Shown here: positions 19,401 through 27,086 of the stretch, piece by piece
How positions within the stretch are numbered: position 1 is the first letter of the stretch
Layout of the letters: every line of letters starts with the position of its first letter
Source: Bacteroidales bacterium
GTDB taxonomy: Bacteria > Bacteroidota > Bacteroidia > Bacteroidales > P3
DNA length: 64,000 nucleotides
Direction: 5' to 3'
Assembly (NCBI GenBank): GCA_024400665.1
Contig: JAKSML010000002.1
Location: forward strand, 27,803 to 91,802
Notes under the pieces: generated by a model
Seen by the model: only the letters and a program-made list of their open reading frames with translations
Databases searched by the model: none
Told to the model about the DNA's origin: nothing
Translations under genes and position numbers: made by a program

Positions 19401-20341
19401 TCCGCTCCGTCAACCGTAAGAACATAGAGGTCATGGTCAAAGCCGGTGCCTTCGACGAAATCGGCGCCATGCACCGCGCACAATACTTCCACAAAGAGTC
19501 GGACGACGAGACCGCTCCCACCTTCTTAGAGAAACTTGTCCGCTGGGCTATCCGCAACCGTGAAGCCGCCAACGCAGCACAGATATCCATCTTCGACGTG
19601 TGCGAGGAGATACGCCAAGACGCACACCCTCCACTGCCACAGTGCCCTCCATGGACGGCACTGCAACGCTGCCGCGAGGAAATGTCGGTCATCGGGTTCT
19701 ACCTCTCAGGGCACCCTCTCGACGACTTCAAATACGAGATTTCAACACTCGTCAACACCCAGTGCACCGAACTCCAAGACCTCGAACCGCTCGTTGACCA
19801 CAACCTCCGCATCTGCTGCATCGTCACAAATGTCAAGCAAGGCATATCCAAGAAAGGAAGTCCCTATGGCGAAGTGACCATCGAAGACACTTCGGGCTCT
19901 TATGTCCTCCGACTTTACGACGACGACTTCTTCAAATACCGCAACTTCTTCGACCCCAACCTCTGCATCTTCATCAGCGCCTCGGTCATAAAGAAGGTCT
20001 ATAAGAATCCTGACGGATCTCTCAACCCTGGAAGGCCCAAACTGAAGATTACCAAGATTATGATGATGAACACCGTCCTCGACACCTATTGCCGAAAAAT
20101 CACCTTCGACATAACCCTCACGGGCGTCACGCAAGAGTTCTGCGACAAGCTCAAAGAGGCGGCCAAAAAGAACAAGGGCAACGCAACGCTCGAAGCCCAC
20201 GTCCACGATGTCGAACACAAGATATCGCTCACCATGTCTTCGCCTTTCTTCTCCGTGGCTCCGCGCAGCTTCATCCCAATACTCGAAGCCCTGCCACACG
20301 TCTCAAACGTCCGCCCTATCATCCCGCAGCAAATATACTGA
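16439..20341 (+). CDS. dnaE: DNA polymerase III alpha subunit DnaE
   Basis: The catalytic subunit of the replicative polymerase. The protein has 1300 residues, somewhat longer than the roughly 1160 of E. coli. Residues 1-300 form the PHP domain, starting FTHLHVHSHYSMLDG with its His cluster. The polymerase palm has VGPGRGSAAGS and PDIDVDFDD, with catalytic Asp510 and Asp512. The FNKSHATCYSWVSYQTAYLKAHYP block, the helix-hairpin-helix and the OB domain (IVTNVKQGISKKGSPYGEVTIED) follow in the usual order. An insertion rich in Lys, Glu and Ala occurs after about residue 50 of the PHP domain. The start overlaps the preceding small gene by 4 bp. Confidence 0.97.
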   Translation: MNFTHLHVHSHYSMLDGMSKVPDLVKKAKKNGMYAMALTDHGNMFGIKDFFDTVNKENGKVEDAIKAQEAIIQKEDSTPEAKAAAEAQIAELKGQFFKPIFGTEAYCARRTLHDKDKNVKAIDPETGREHIVDSSGWHLILLAKNKEGYKSLCKLASIAYTDGFYNRPRIDHDVLKQYHEGLIVCSACLGGEIPQLIMGGKIEEAEKAVLWFKEVFGDDYYIELQRHKTDKPNANYETFEAQERVNPVLIELARKHNIKIIATNDVHFVEEKHGEAHDHLICLSTQKDYSDPNRMHYTKQEWLKSPEEMAAIFSDIPEALENTMEIANKVETYSINSDPIMPMFDIPESFGSEAEYRSRITEKELFDEFTQNEKHEVVLSQKDAEKKIKKLGGYDKLYRIKFEADYLEQQVWAGAHKRYGETLTEVQIERITFELHTIKTMGFPGYFLIVADYIRGAREELGVSVGPGRGSAAGSVVAYCLWITDIDPLKYDLLFERFLNPDRISLPDIDVDFDDAGRGRVLDWITEKYGKEKVAHIITYGTMATKMAISDIGRVEKIPLSEVNRLKSYIPDKSFPDNVKNEKGEAPKVNLPNCYKYIPELNEIMSSTSEETEELRNMLTYAEELEDTNRQTGIHACGVIIGADDLTKFAPVCTIYDKESQQDVLVTQYDGHVVETVGLIKMDFLGLKNLTIIKNAIRMIQKNHGVDIDINTIPIDDELTYKLYCEGNTVGTFQFESAGMQKYLRELEPHVFEDLIAMNALYRPGPMDYIPDFIDRKQGRKPIEYDIPCMEMYLKDTYGITVYQEQVMLLSRLLAGFTRGQSDTLRKAMGKKQKDKMKELEELFYAGGEKNGHPKDKLQKIWADWTKFASYAFNKSHATCYSWVSYQTAYLKAHYPAEYMAAVLTSAQNDITRVTELMDDCRRNNIDILAPSVNESELDFSVNPEGQIRFGLQAISGMGEAAATAIITEREANGPYTDIFDFLDRVNLRSVNRKNIEVMVKAGAFDEIGAMHRAQYFHKESDDETAPTFLEKLVRWAIRNREAANAAQISIFDVCEEIRQDAHPPLPQCPPWTALQRCREEMSVIGFYLSGHPLDDFKYEISTLVNTQCTELQDLEPLVDHNLRICCIVTNVKQGISKKGSPYGEVTIEDTSGSYVLRLYDDDFFKYRNFFDPNLCIFISASVIKKVYKNPDGSLNPGRPKLKITKIMMMNTVLDTYCRKITFDITLTGVTQEFCDKLKEAAKKNKGNATLEAHVHDVEHKISLTMSSPFFSVAPRSFIPILEALPHVSNVRPIIPQQIY

Positions 20342-20375
20342 TGTGAACTGTGAAATAGCAAACCGTGATGAATGA

Positions 20376-20427
20376 AATAAAAAGTGGGCTACCGCACGAC
20401 GGCCACCGACCCAATTCTCAATTAAAA
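20376..20427. repeat. Family A repeat abutting a start codon
   Basis: Core GCTACCGCACGACGGCCACC followed by CCCAATTCTCAATTAAAAAA and then the ATG of the GSCFA gene. Confidence 0.65.
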
Positions 20428-20429
20428 AA

Positions 20430-21371
20430 ATGACTCTCAACGCTCTATATACGCCTGTCGCCACCACGCCCACCTCGCTGCGCATCACCCACGAGCGACC
20501 CATCCTGCTCCTCGGTTCCTGCTTTGCCGACGAGATGGGCTCGCGACTTGCCGCAGCGGGATTCGAGGTGCTCTGCAACCCTTTCGGCACGCTCTACAAC
20601 CCGCTCTCTATAGCGGCTTGCCTCTCAAGAGCCCTTCACAATGAGCTTCTTGACGAGTCCTATCTCCTTTTCCGCGACGGCCTCTGGCATTCTTGGCTGC
20701 ACCACACCCGCTTCTCTCACCCCGACCGCGACACAGCTTTACGCCAGTGCAACGATGCCATCACGCTCACCCACAGCTTCCTAAGCCGCAATCCGCTGCT
20801 CTTCATCACATTTGGCACCGCCTACGTCTTCCGCCTTGCCGCCCCTCACCCACTTGCCGGCACCGTCGTGGCCAACTGCCACAAGATGCCTGCCAACACC
20901 TTCATCCGCAGCCGTCTCACGGTCGAAGAAATCGTCCAAGCATGGCAGTCGCTCATGGACGAGGCCGACAGACTGATGCCCGCAGCAGCCACATGGCTCT
21001 TCACCGTCAGCCCCATACGCCATCTCGCCGACGGCGCCCATGCTGGGCAGCTCAGCAAAGCCTCGCTCCTCCTTGCCGTCGATGAGCTCCTGTCCCAAAA
21101 CGGCAACCGACCCATACGCCATGCGGCAACCGACCCCTTAATGACTCCAGGCGCCGCCTGGTATTTCGACAGCTACGAGATCCTCCTCGACGAGCTCCGC
21201 GACTACCGTTTCTACGCCCGCGACCTCTGCCACCCATCCGACCTCGCCGCCGACATCATCTTCGAGCGGCTGCAGCTCGCCCTCATGTCGCCCGAGACCC
21301 AACGTCGCTGCCAGCAGCACCTCCAAGAGCATCGCCGACAGCAGCATCGCCAATTAGTAAACAATGATTAG
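20430..21371 (+). CDS. GSCFA-domain protein
   Basis: A 313-residue protein whose name-giving motif GSCFA is at residues 29-33 in LLLGSCFADEMG, followed by NPFGTLYNPLS and, later, NTFIRSRLT, VSPIRH and YFDSYEI. The family is related to SGNH/GDSL hydrolases, in which the Ser of GSC would be the nucleophile; activity has not been shown for this family as far as I know. No signal peptide is evident, so it is probably cytoplasmic. A family A repeat touches its ATG. It precedes ddl, and in Bacteroidetes GSCFA genes are often near cell-wall genes, but a wall role is inference. Confidence 0.9.
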   Translation: MTLNALYTPVATTPTSLRITHERPILLLGSCFADEMGSRLAAAGFEVLCNPFGTLYNPLSIAACLSRALHNELLDESYLLFRDGLWHSWLHHTRFSHPDRDTALRQCNDAITLTHSFLSRNPLLFITFGTAYVFRLAAPHPLAGTVVANCHKMPANTFIRSRLTVEEIVQAWQSLMDEADRLMPAAATWLFTVSPIRHLADGAHAGQLSKASLLLAVDELLSQNGNRPIRHAATDPLMTPGAAWYFDSYEILLDELRDYRFYARDLCHPSDLAADIIFERLQLALMSPETQRRCQQHLQEHRRQQHRQLVNND

Positions 21372-21470
21372 ACAATCGCACCAACCTAACTATCACCTCC
21401 ATCCATCACCTACCAAACAATGGTCCCAGACCAATTCAACAATTAACATGCAACATTTAACATTAAAATA

Positions 21471-22454
21471 ATGAACACCAAACTGAACATTGCCCTCGTC
21501 ATGGGCGGCTACTCTGGCGAACACCAGATCTCCATCAATAGCGGCTGCCAGGTTTACGACAACCTCGACCACGAAAAATACAATGTCTATAAAATCGTCA
21601 TCGATCGTCCCGACTGGTACTGGCTCACAGACGATGGCGCCCACCTCCCTGTCGATCGAGGCAACTTCACCATCCAGGGCGTCGATCATTTCGACCTCGC
21701 CTTCATCATCGTCCACGGCAACCCCGGCGAAAACGGCGTCCTCCAAGGCTATTTCGACATGCTCGGCATCCCCTATACCACCTGCGGCTTCTACACCTCT
21801 TCCCTCACCTTCAACAAAGGCTTCTGCAACCCCGTTGTCAAGAATTTCGGCATCGTCAGCATCGCCCGCTCCCTCCACCTCTATGCCAGCCAGCCCCTCA
21901 CAGCTGATGAGATTCTATCACAGCTGCACCTGCCCCTCTTCGTCAAGCCCGCAGCAGGCGGCAGCAGCGTGGCCACCACCAAGGTCCACACCGCCGAAGA
22001 ACTCATGCCCGCCATAGCCGAAGCCTTCACCGAAGACAAAGAGGTTCTCGTAGAGGAGTTCATCCAAGGCCGCGAGTTCGACTGCGGCGTCTTCCGCACC
22101 AAAGAGCAGAAGCTCGTCTTCCCCATCACCGAGATTATCCCCACGGGCGGACACGAGTTCTTCGACTATGCCGCCAAATACGACGGCTTCAGCAACGAAG
22201 TCACCCCCGCCGAAGTCGAAGAGTCCGTCAGCAAGCACATCCAGGAAGTCTCCTCCCAGCTCTACGACCTCCTCGACTGCCGCGGCATCGTCCGATTCGA
22301 CTACATCTACGACACCCAGCGCCACGAGCTCTTCTTCCTCGAGGTCAACACCATCCCCGGCCAGAGCGCCGAGAGCATCGTCCCCAAGCAGGCCCGCGCC
22401 ATGGGCATCTCCACACGCCAGCTCTACGAACTCGCCATCCAAGCCGCACTCTAA
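21471..22454 (+). CDS. ddl: D-alanine--D-alanine ligase
   Basis: Joins two D-Ala with ATP to supply the terminal dipeptide of peptidoglycan precursors. The 327-residue protein starts with GGYSGEHQISINSG, the substrate-binding loop of Ddl (usually GGxSxEHxVS). ATP-grasp elements are FVKPAAGGSSVATTK and, near the C-terminus, EVNTIPGQSAES with Glu291 and Asn293 as metal ligands. The length is normal. The leader before ATG 21471 is AT-rich (CAACATTTAACATTAAAATA), without a Shine-Dalgarno sequence. Family assignment is firm; preference for D-Ala over D-Lac or D-Ser cannot be judged here. Confidence 0.95.
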   Translation: MNTKLNIALVMGGYSGEHQISINSGCQVYDNLDHEKYNVYKIVIDRPDWYWLTDDGAHLPVDRGNFTIQGVDHFDLAFIIVHGNPGENGVLQGYFDMLGIPYTTCGFYTSSLTFNKGFCNPVVKNFGIVSIARSLHLYASQPLTADEILSQLHLPLFVKPAAGGSSVATTKVHTAEELMPAIAEAFTEDKEVLVEEFIQGREFDCGVFRTKEQKLVFPITEIIPTGGHEFFDYAAKYDGFSNEVTPAEVEESVSKHIQEVSSQLYDLLDCRGIVRFDYIYDTQRHELFFLEVNTIPGQSAESIVPKQARAMGISTRQLYELAIQAAL

Positions 22455-22525
22455 TTAGGGCGGTAGCCAACCACAGCAGAGATGCGGCGTGCCACATCTG
22501 CACACTATTAATTATCAATTATTAA
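22453..22525. repeat. Family A repeat remnant
   Basis: Begins TAATTAGGGCGGTAGCC at the ddl stop codon and ends with ATTAATTATCAATTATTAAA, so it has core and one arm with a unique section between. Confidence 0.6.
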
Positions 22526-22561
22526 ACATCAAATAGAGACATCGATTATCCACTAACATCA

Positions 22562-23593
22562 CTGTCCACCGCAAGAAGGGCGGCCCTCATCCTAGCCGCC
22601 CTTCTTGCCTTCTGCATCCCAGCATGGAGTCAAGACACCATCGTCTGGCACTACGACACCATCTGCGAAGGCGAGACCTACGACTTCAACGGCCGCCAGT
22701 TGATTTACTCCGGCCTCTACTTCGACACCCTGCCCCGTCACAACGCTTCGGGCGACAGCCTCATACGGCTCCGCCTCACCGTCCTCGAAAAACTCGACAT
22801 CTACATCCACTCCACCAAGAACTGCAAGCCCCCCGTAGGCTACACCCTCCAATGCAGCAGCTACCAAGCCTCCTACTGCCGATGGTCGGCCGAGCCGCAG
22901 GACACCAGCCTCGACACCCAGAATCATGGACTTGCCGTCACCGTAAACCCACTGAAGCCAACCACCTACAGCCTTTATGCCGACTACCGCGAGGCCCCGC
23001 CACAGTGCCCAAGCTCAGCCTCCATAGTCATCAACCCCATCCAGCCTGTTGTCGCAGGACTGCGCATCAACCCCGCCATCCTCGACTACGACAACCTCAT
23101 CCTTCGTGCCGAGGACTACAGCGTCGGCAACCGCACCGCCCCCTACGGAGGCTGGGCAGGCCGCAACTGGTACATCAACGGCGAACTGCAGCCCCACCGC
23201 GACTCCCTCGCCCTCTTCCAGATTCCGCCCGACGCCCCCGACACCATCGACCTCCTCATGGAAGCCTACTCCCCCACCTGCCTCGACACCTCCTTCCGCC
23301 GCATCCCCTTCCGCCGCGTCGCCCTCTTCTTCCCCAACTGCTTCACCCCACAAGCCGAAAGCAACAACCGCTTTGCGCCACAGCCGCAAGGCATCCTGCA
23401 ATACGAAATCTGGATATATAGCCGTCGCGGCATCCTCATCTACCACGACACCAACCCCCTCCCCGGCTGGGACGGCACCTATCAAGGCCGCCCCTGCCCC
23501 CAAGACACCTACACCTATCACTGCCGCTACCGCGACGCCGCCACCCCCAACGGCTGGCAGCACCTCCACGGCACCGTCACCCTCATACGATAA
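22562..23593 (+). CDS. Type IX secretion cargo with gliding-motility-type C-terminal domain
   Basis: A secreted protein of about 343 residues. The C-terminal 85 residues, from FFPNCFTPQAESNNRF through YEIWIYSRRG and GWDGTYQGRPCPQDTYTYH to the end, match the type B (gliding-motility-associated) sorting domain of the type IX system. The N-terminus is a good signal peptide (ARRAALILAALLAFCIPAWS followed by QD). However no ATG, GTG or TTG precedes that signal peptide in frame: the frame opens at 22526 and the best placed codon is CTG at 22562. The TTG at 22700 would delete the signal peptide. I therefore infer a non-AUG start or a lost start. The middle region is unrecognised. Confidence 0.8.
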   Translation: MSTARRAALILAALLAFCIPAWSQDTIVWHYDTICEGETYDFNGRQLIYSGLYFDTLPRHNASGDSLIRLRLTVLEKLDIYIHSTKNCKPPVGYTLQCSSYQASYCRWSAEPQDTSLDTQNHGLAVTVNPLKPTTYSLYADYREAPPQCPSSASIVINPIQPVVAGLRINPAILDYDNLILRAEDYSVGNRTAPYGGWAGRNWYINGELQPHRDSLALFQIPPDAPDTIDLLMEAYSPTCLDTSFRRIPFRRVALFFPNCFTPQAESNNRFAPQPQGILQYEIWIYSRRGILIYHDTNPLPGWDGTYQGRPCPQDTYTYHCRYRDAATPNGWQHLHGTVTLIR

Positions 23594-23756
23594 GTGGAGA
23601 TTCAGAGATTCTCAATTTCACACAAACGCCACTCCGCCAGCACACTCCGCCAGCGGCGCGCTTAAGTTCAAGTAACAAATGCAACAAGTGATGAAAAAAA
23701 GTCGGCCTTACAACAAAGGAAATTAGCATCACCAATCACGACATTGATACATTCGA

Positions 23757-23788
23757 TTTGGTCAGTTTGCGGAATGGTTGTAATTTTG
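23757..23788 (+). promoter_or_regulatory. Promoter for the lipocalin gene
   Basis: TTTG at 23757-23760 and TAATTTTG at 23781-23788, 20 bp apart, an exact Bacteroidetes sigma-ABfr-type layout. The leader is about 60 nt. Confidence 0.7.
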
Positions 23789-23853
23789 CAGCGTGGTTCG
23801 GAAACAATTCTGAGCCTTGAATCAAACCAATTAACCAACTAAATCAAACAATT

Positions 23854-24387
23854 ATGAGAAAATTAGCCAAAACAATCCTGTGCTGTCTGCCGTTTCTGGG
23901 CACAGCCTGTTCTTCGTCGAACGACATTGTGACCACCACGGTGCCGCAGTTAGACTTGGAGAAGTACGTCGGAAAATGGTACGAAGTGGCGCGTTTCGAC
24001 CACCGCTTCGAGCGCGACCTGGTGGGCTGCACAGCCAACTACTCCGTCAACGATGACGGCACCATCAAGGTGGTGAACGCGGGCTACGAGGAGTCCTTCG
24101 CCGGCAAATACAAGGTGTCGGAGGGCAAAGCGCGCCGTCCCGACGAGAACGTGCCCGGTCAGCTGGAGGTGTCGTTCTTCGCATGGTTCTACAGCGAGTA
24201 CAACGTCATGGAGCTGGCCGACGACTACCGCTACGCCTTAGTGGGCAGCAAGACCGACAACTACCTCTGGATCCTCAGCCGCACCCCGCAGCTCGACCCC
24301 GCCGACAAGGAGTTCCTGCTGCGCCAGGCCACAGCCCGCGGCTACGACACCGACGCCCTCATCTGGGTGCCGCAGAAGACCGAGTAG
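23854..24387 (+). CDS. blc: Outer-membrane lipoprotein lipocalin (Blc family)
   Basis: A 177-residue bacterial lipocalin. The signal peptide ends in the lipobox LGTAC with acylated Cys19. The lipocalin hallmark GxWYE is at Gly40-Lys-Trp-Tyr-Glu44 (YVGKWYEVARFDHRFER). The second conserved block is GKARRPDENVPGQLEVSFF, and the third is YRYALVGSKTDNYLWILSRTP, typical of Blc. Family members bind fatty acids or lysophospholipids and are thought to serve outer-membrane maintenance or stress. It has its own well-formed promoter and terminator, so it is monocistronic. Confidence 0.94.
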   Translation: MRKLAKTILCCLPFLGTACSSSNDIVTTTVPQLDLEKYVGKWYEVARFDHRFERDLVGCTANYSVNDDGTIKVVNAGYEESFAGKYKVSEGKARRPDENVPGQLEVSFFAWFYSEYNVMELADDYRYALVGSKTDNYLWILSRTPQLDPADKEFLLRQATARGYDTDALIWVPQKTE

Positions 24388-24730
24388 TCGCCGAATGATT
24401 AATTATTAATTAGCCAGAGGGATGCCCTGCAGCAGGGCATCCCTCTTCTGCATACCCGCACCTGTCAGCAGGTCTGCGCCATCACCGCCGCCTTGGTCGG
24501 CATCATCATATTCCTCCCCAAAATCATCGCGCTGCTCGCCTGAGGAGGGATACCGCCTCCGCACAGCAATATACAATTGTGATAATTATAAATTTATTGC
24601 CAGCCAACATTATCATCCGAAAAATTCATGCAGACAATAAAACCTTGCATTGCCCGCAGATCTGCCCCAAATAACGAACTTTAGATCATCTACAAGAACG
24701 AAACTTAATGGCATCGTTTGCTATTCCTCA
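24388..24730. other. Gap between lipocalin gene and the DUF488 operon
   Basis: Holds the lipocalin terminator and then GC-rich DNA that encodes a hydrophobic tail (frame 1, VCAITAALVGIIIFLPKIIA, stop at 24541) with no start codon, perhaps a gene remnant. From about 24570 the sequence turns AT-rich and continues into the convergent operon. I find no other feature. Confidence 0.5.
24416..24446 (+). terminator. Terminator hairpin of the lipocalin gene
   Basis: Perfect 14-bp arms AGAGGGATGCCCTG (24416-24429) and CAGGGCATCCCTCT (24433-24446) with a 3-nt loop. The T-run is weak. Confidence 0.75.
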
Positions 24731-25513
24731 TTAAATAACAACTCTTAGAATATCATCCTCACCTCTTTTTGATAAAGTCTTTATTTTGGCTATTGAAAGA
24801 TTAATAATTTCTCCAACACTAATATCCGACTTATTATCCAATGGAATATAGCATTGACCACCCTCCTTCAGATAAAAGCATACCGACTTCCCGTATTGTG
24901 ATGATACCACTTGGGCAAAAGAAACCGAATTAATTTCTTCCGCTGTGAAATTCCTTAATTCAGTTTGTATCCACGCTCCATCATTAACTTCATAATTGGC
25001 CTTGTCATCACTCTCGTCAAAAACAAACTCTGCAATTGTTTTAGATGTAATTGGTAAGGTGACTCCGTAACATTTTGCTTCTTTACTATAGCAAACCCTA
25101 CATTCTGCCAAAAAATTTCGTTGTTCCTCTTTGCTTTTGCATTGCAAAACAGCTTCTGCAACTTTTTTATCCATAACTAAATAGTCTTGTCCCTGAAATA
25201 ATTTAGAAAGGGAAAGATAAAGTGTGTGGATATCGGAATTATCATAACAATGATAAACGCTTTCCCGCAATTTACATTGGTAGCCTTTTAGGGCTATCTT
25301 CACAGGAAGGTCGATTGCGGGGGTCGATTCTTCGTGTTGGTGAGATGAATCTGATTCAATCAAACATCCCGATAACTGAAGATAGCAACGCTCTTCATCT
25401 TCCGAATCTTCTGGAGACCACCAATGAGCCAACGAGAGTCGCACAAGAGATTGGGAAGGAATAGTCTTTGGGATATTCGATAATCCAACATAGGAGATAG
25501 TATATCCATACAT
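24731..25513 (-). CDS. Unknown protein, last gene of the DUF488/dual-OB operon
   Basis: A 260-residue protein that I do not recognise. It is soluble, slightly acidic and Cys-rich (for example LAECRVCYSKEAKC, residues about 135-150). The C-terminal third has short beta-like strands (VCFYLKEGGQCYIPLDNKSDISVGEIINLS) that could form an OB- or SH3-like barrel. It follows the dual-OB gene by 18 nt on the same strand and shares the AT-rich composition of the operon, in contrast to the lipocalin gene that faces it. Its job is presumably tied to the three genes before it. Confidence 0.75.
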   Translation of the reverse strand: MYGYTISYVGLSNIPKTIPSQSLVRLSLAHWWSPEDSEDEERCYLQLSGCLIESDSSHQHEESTPAIDLPVKIALKGYQCKLRESVYHCYDNSDIHTLYLSLSKLFQGQDYLVMDKKVAEAVLQCKSKEEQRNFLAECRVCYSKEAKCYGVTLPITSKTIAEFVFDESDDKANYEVNDGAWIQTELRNFTAEEINSVSFAQVVSSQYGKSVCFYLKEGGQCYIPLDNKSDISVGEIINLSIAKIKTLSKRGEDDILRVVI

Positions 25514-25531
25514 TGTTGAATTATTATTATA

Positions 25532-26002
25532 TCAGAATTTCATTCTTCCACGACTTTCATAGCCTAATAAATTCCTATCACAAACCCAGAAACAGGTACT
25601 GTACTCAGATACATCTTCTTTAGAGATATACAATGAACCATTGTCTGTAATCTTCAGTTTCCCGTCAAATACTTCTGTGAGGTCTCCTCTGAATAATGGA
25701 ATGTTACAATCTTGGATCATTGTGATAAATCTGTCAATACCACAATTTGATATGGCCAACACATCGTGTTTTACTCGGTCTACCACATTGACATCCTCTG
25801 TATGTGGCTTAGGTCTCCTGTTCGAAATAAGATAGTTTATGTCCCATATATCACCAATATTGTATGGACATTCTGTCTGTGTTTCATGAGTACCTGTAGC
25901 TGAAAGAAGTCTAACAGAGCGTTTATTGTCAAGGTCAATACCTCCGACACACACTCTTTCATTAGCCATTTTCGTTTTAGAAACAATTAAAACCTTTGCC
26001 AT
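25532..26002 (-). CDS. Dual-OB-like domain protein
   Basis: A 156-residue protein starting AKVLIVSKTKMANERVCVGG. The pattern of a first barrel-like half (ICVGGIDLDNKRSVRLL) followed by a second half ending in CFWVCDRNLLGYESRGRMKF fits the small dual-OB proteins that accompany DUF488 genes in many genomes. OB folds bind nucleic acid or nucleotides, so a sensing or targeting role is plausible. It starts 2 nt after the stop of the second DUF488 gene, so it is translated from the same message. The family call is from memory of the pattern and is moderately sure. Confidence 0.65.
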   Translation of the reverse strand: MAKVLIVSKTKMANERVCVGGIDLDNKRSVRLLSATGTHETQTECPYNIGDIWDINYLISNRRPKPHTEDVNVVDRVKHDVLAISNCGIDRFITMIQDCNIPLFRGDLTEVFDGKLKITDNGSLYISKEDVSEYSTCFWVCDRNLLGYESRGRMKF

Positions 26003-26004
26003 AT

Positions 26005-26481
26005 TTATAGGTGGATTACAGGGAAATTATACAGTTTATTTAATTTTTCAGCCACAATTGATCGGTGACATGCATAAGCAGAGGTTTCAACACAAAAAAA
26101 GACAACTTTTTCGGCTCCCATATCATTGAGTTTCTCAACCAAAGCATCAAAATCGTAATCTGCAATATGTTTTTTGTATCCATTGATGAATACATCTCCC
26201 AATTTTGCTCGATCTTTTTTTTGAATGCCGTTACGTTTGTCAGCCTCTTTTTGCTTCTCGCGAATTTCTTTGGTCGGGGATAAATCCTGAAAATATGAAT
26301 ACTTGATGCCCTTTTCTGACAACTTTGCTTGAAGACGCTGACTATTTACAAAGGCATACGCACTTCCTCGAACACCGCGCCGTTGTCGGATATCGCAAAA
26401 AGTGTCAATTTGGTTTTCAACTAGTTTCTTGAAGAATTCCTGTTCTGTAGAACCATAAACTCCTATCGTGAATATTTCCAT
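26005..26481 (-). CDS. DUF488 family protein (second of two)
   Basis: A 158-residue DUF488 protein. It has the N-terminal TIGVYGST and CDIRQRRGVRGS (the usual DVR block, with basic residues after it), the middle KYSYFQDLSP, and the C-terminal Cys motif CVETSAYACHRSIVAEKL. The paired Cys and the CHR triplet are diagnostic. It overlaps the stop of the preceding DUF488 gene by one base (TAATG), a translational coupling signal. Two divergent DUF488 genes side by side suggest a heteromer. The biochemical role of DUF488 is not established. Confidence 0.86.
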   Translation of the reverse strand: MEIFTIGVYGSTEQEFFKKLVENQIDTFCDIRQRRGVRGSAYAFVNSQRLQAKLSEKGIKYSYFQDLSPTKEIREKQKEADKRNGIQKKDRAKLGDVFINGYKKHIADYDFDALVEKLNDMGAEKVVFFCVETSAYACHRSIVAEKLNKLYNFPVIHL

Positions 26482-27023
26482 TATACAAGAGCTTTTCTTG
26501 ATAAAAAAGTTTCTTCTCCAAACAGCGTCATTGTCCCTAGTCCCTTTGTCAAAATAGCTATTACAGTTTCTTGTGATTGATATTTATCGACACCTATAAT
26601 GTGATTGAGAGAAATCCCATATTTCATCAACTCCTGACCAATAAGTTTGCTTCTATGACATTTTTCTGGTTCCGACTCACTGCACATTATAGCAACCCGC
26701 AACTCTTTCTCGGCCGCTACGAGCAATCGTGTCAATCCCTTTTGAAAAAAATCTTTCTCCGCAACCTTCGCATAATCAATATGACCCTCTGTATAACAAG
26801 ATAAATCATTGGGCATACCACCAATGGAATCCCCCATATACACGTATGTGTAGCCATATCTCTGCAATAAGCACTTGAGAATATCTTGATTGAATGTGGG
26901 ATTCCATTTGGAGAATGGTTTCGTGCGCACATCAATAAGATATTGTATATCAAATGATCGTAGTTCTTTATCGAACTCCTCAAATGTTTTATTGCCGTGT
27001 CCTATAGAATATAATGTTGACAT
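26481..27023 (-). CDS. DUF488 family protein (first of two)
   Basis: A 180-residue DUF488 protein that begins MSTLYSIGHGNKTFEEF, the classical start of the family. Then come YLIDVRTKPFSKWNPTFNQ, the YMGDSIGG motif and the C-terminal CSESEPEKCHRSKLIGQEL. It is the first gene of a four-gene minus-strand operon (DUF488, DUF488, dual-OB, unknown). The frame is open 14 codons further upstream, but those codons lie in the nifJ terminator hairpin, so ATG 27023 is used. The operon is AT-rich next to very GC-rich nifJ. Confidence 0.88.
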   Translation of the reverse strand: MSTLYSIGHGNKTFEEFDKELRSFDIQYLIDVRTKPFSKWNPTFNQDILKCLLQRYGYTYVYMGDSIGGMPNDLSCYTEGHIDYAKVAEKDFFQKGLTRLLVAAEKELRVAIMCSESEPEKCHRSKLIGQELMKYGISLNHIIGVDKYQSQETVIAILTKGLGTMTLFGEETFLSRKALV

Positions 27024-27040
27024 AATATTTTTTCTTTGAA

Positions 27041-27068
27041 GTTGTGGAGGCCTCTCGACCTCCACAAC
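27041..27068 (-). terminator. Hairpin downstream of nifJ
   Basis: Arms GTTGTGGAGG (27041-27050) and CCTCCACAAC (27059-27068), 8-nt loop. It lies 19 nt past the nifJ stop and 18 nt before the first DUF488 ATG. It lacks a clear T-run on the minus strand. Confidence 0.6.
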
Positions 27069-27086
27069 TTAGGGTGAGATTATATA

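Noticed and set aside
24418-24543. Hydrophobic tail VCAITAALVGIIIFLPKIIA
   Set aside because: No start codon in frame and it begins inside the lipocalin terminator; at most a gene remnant.
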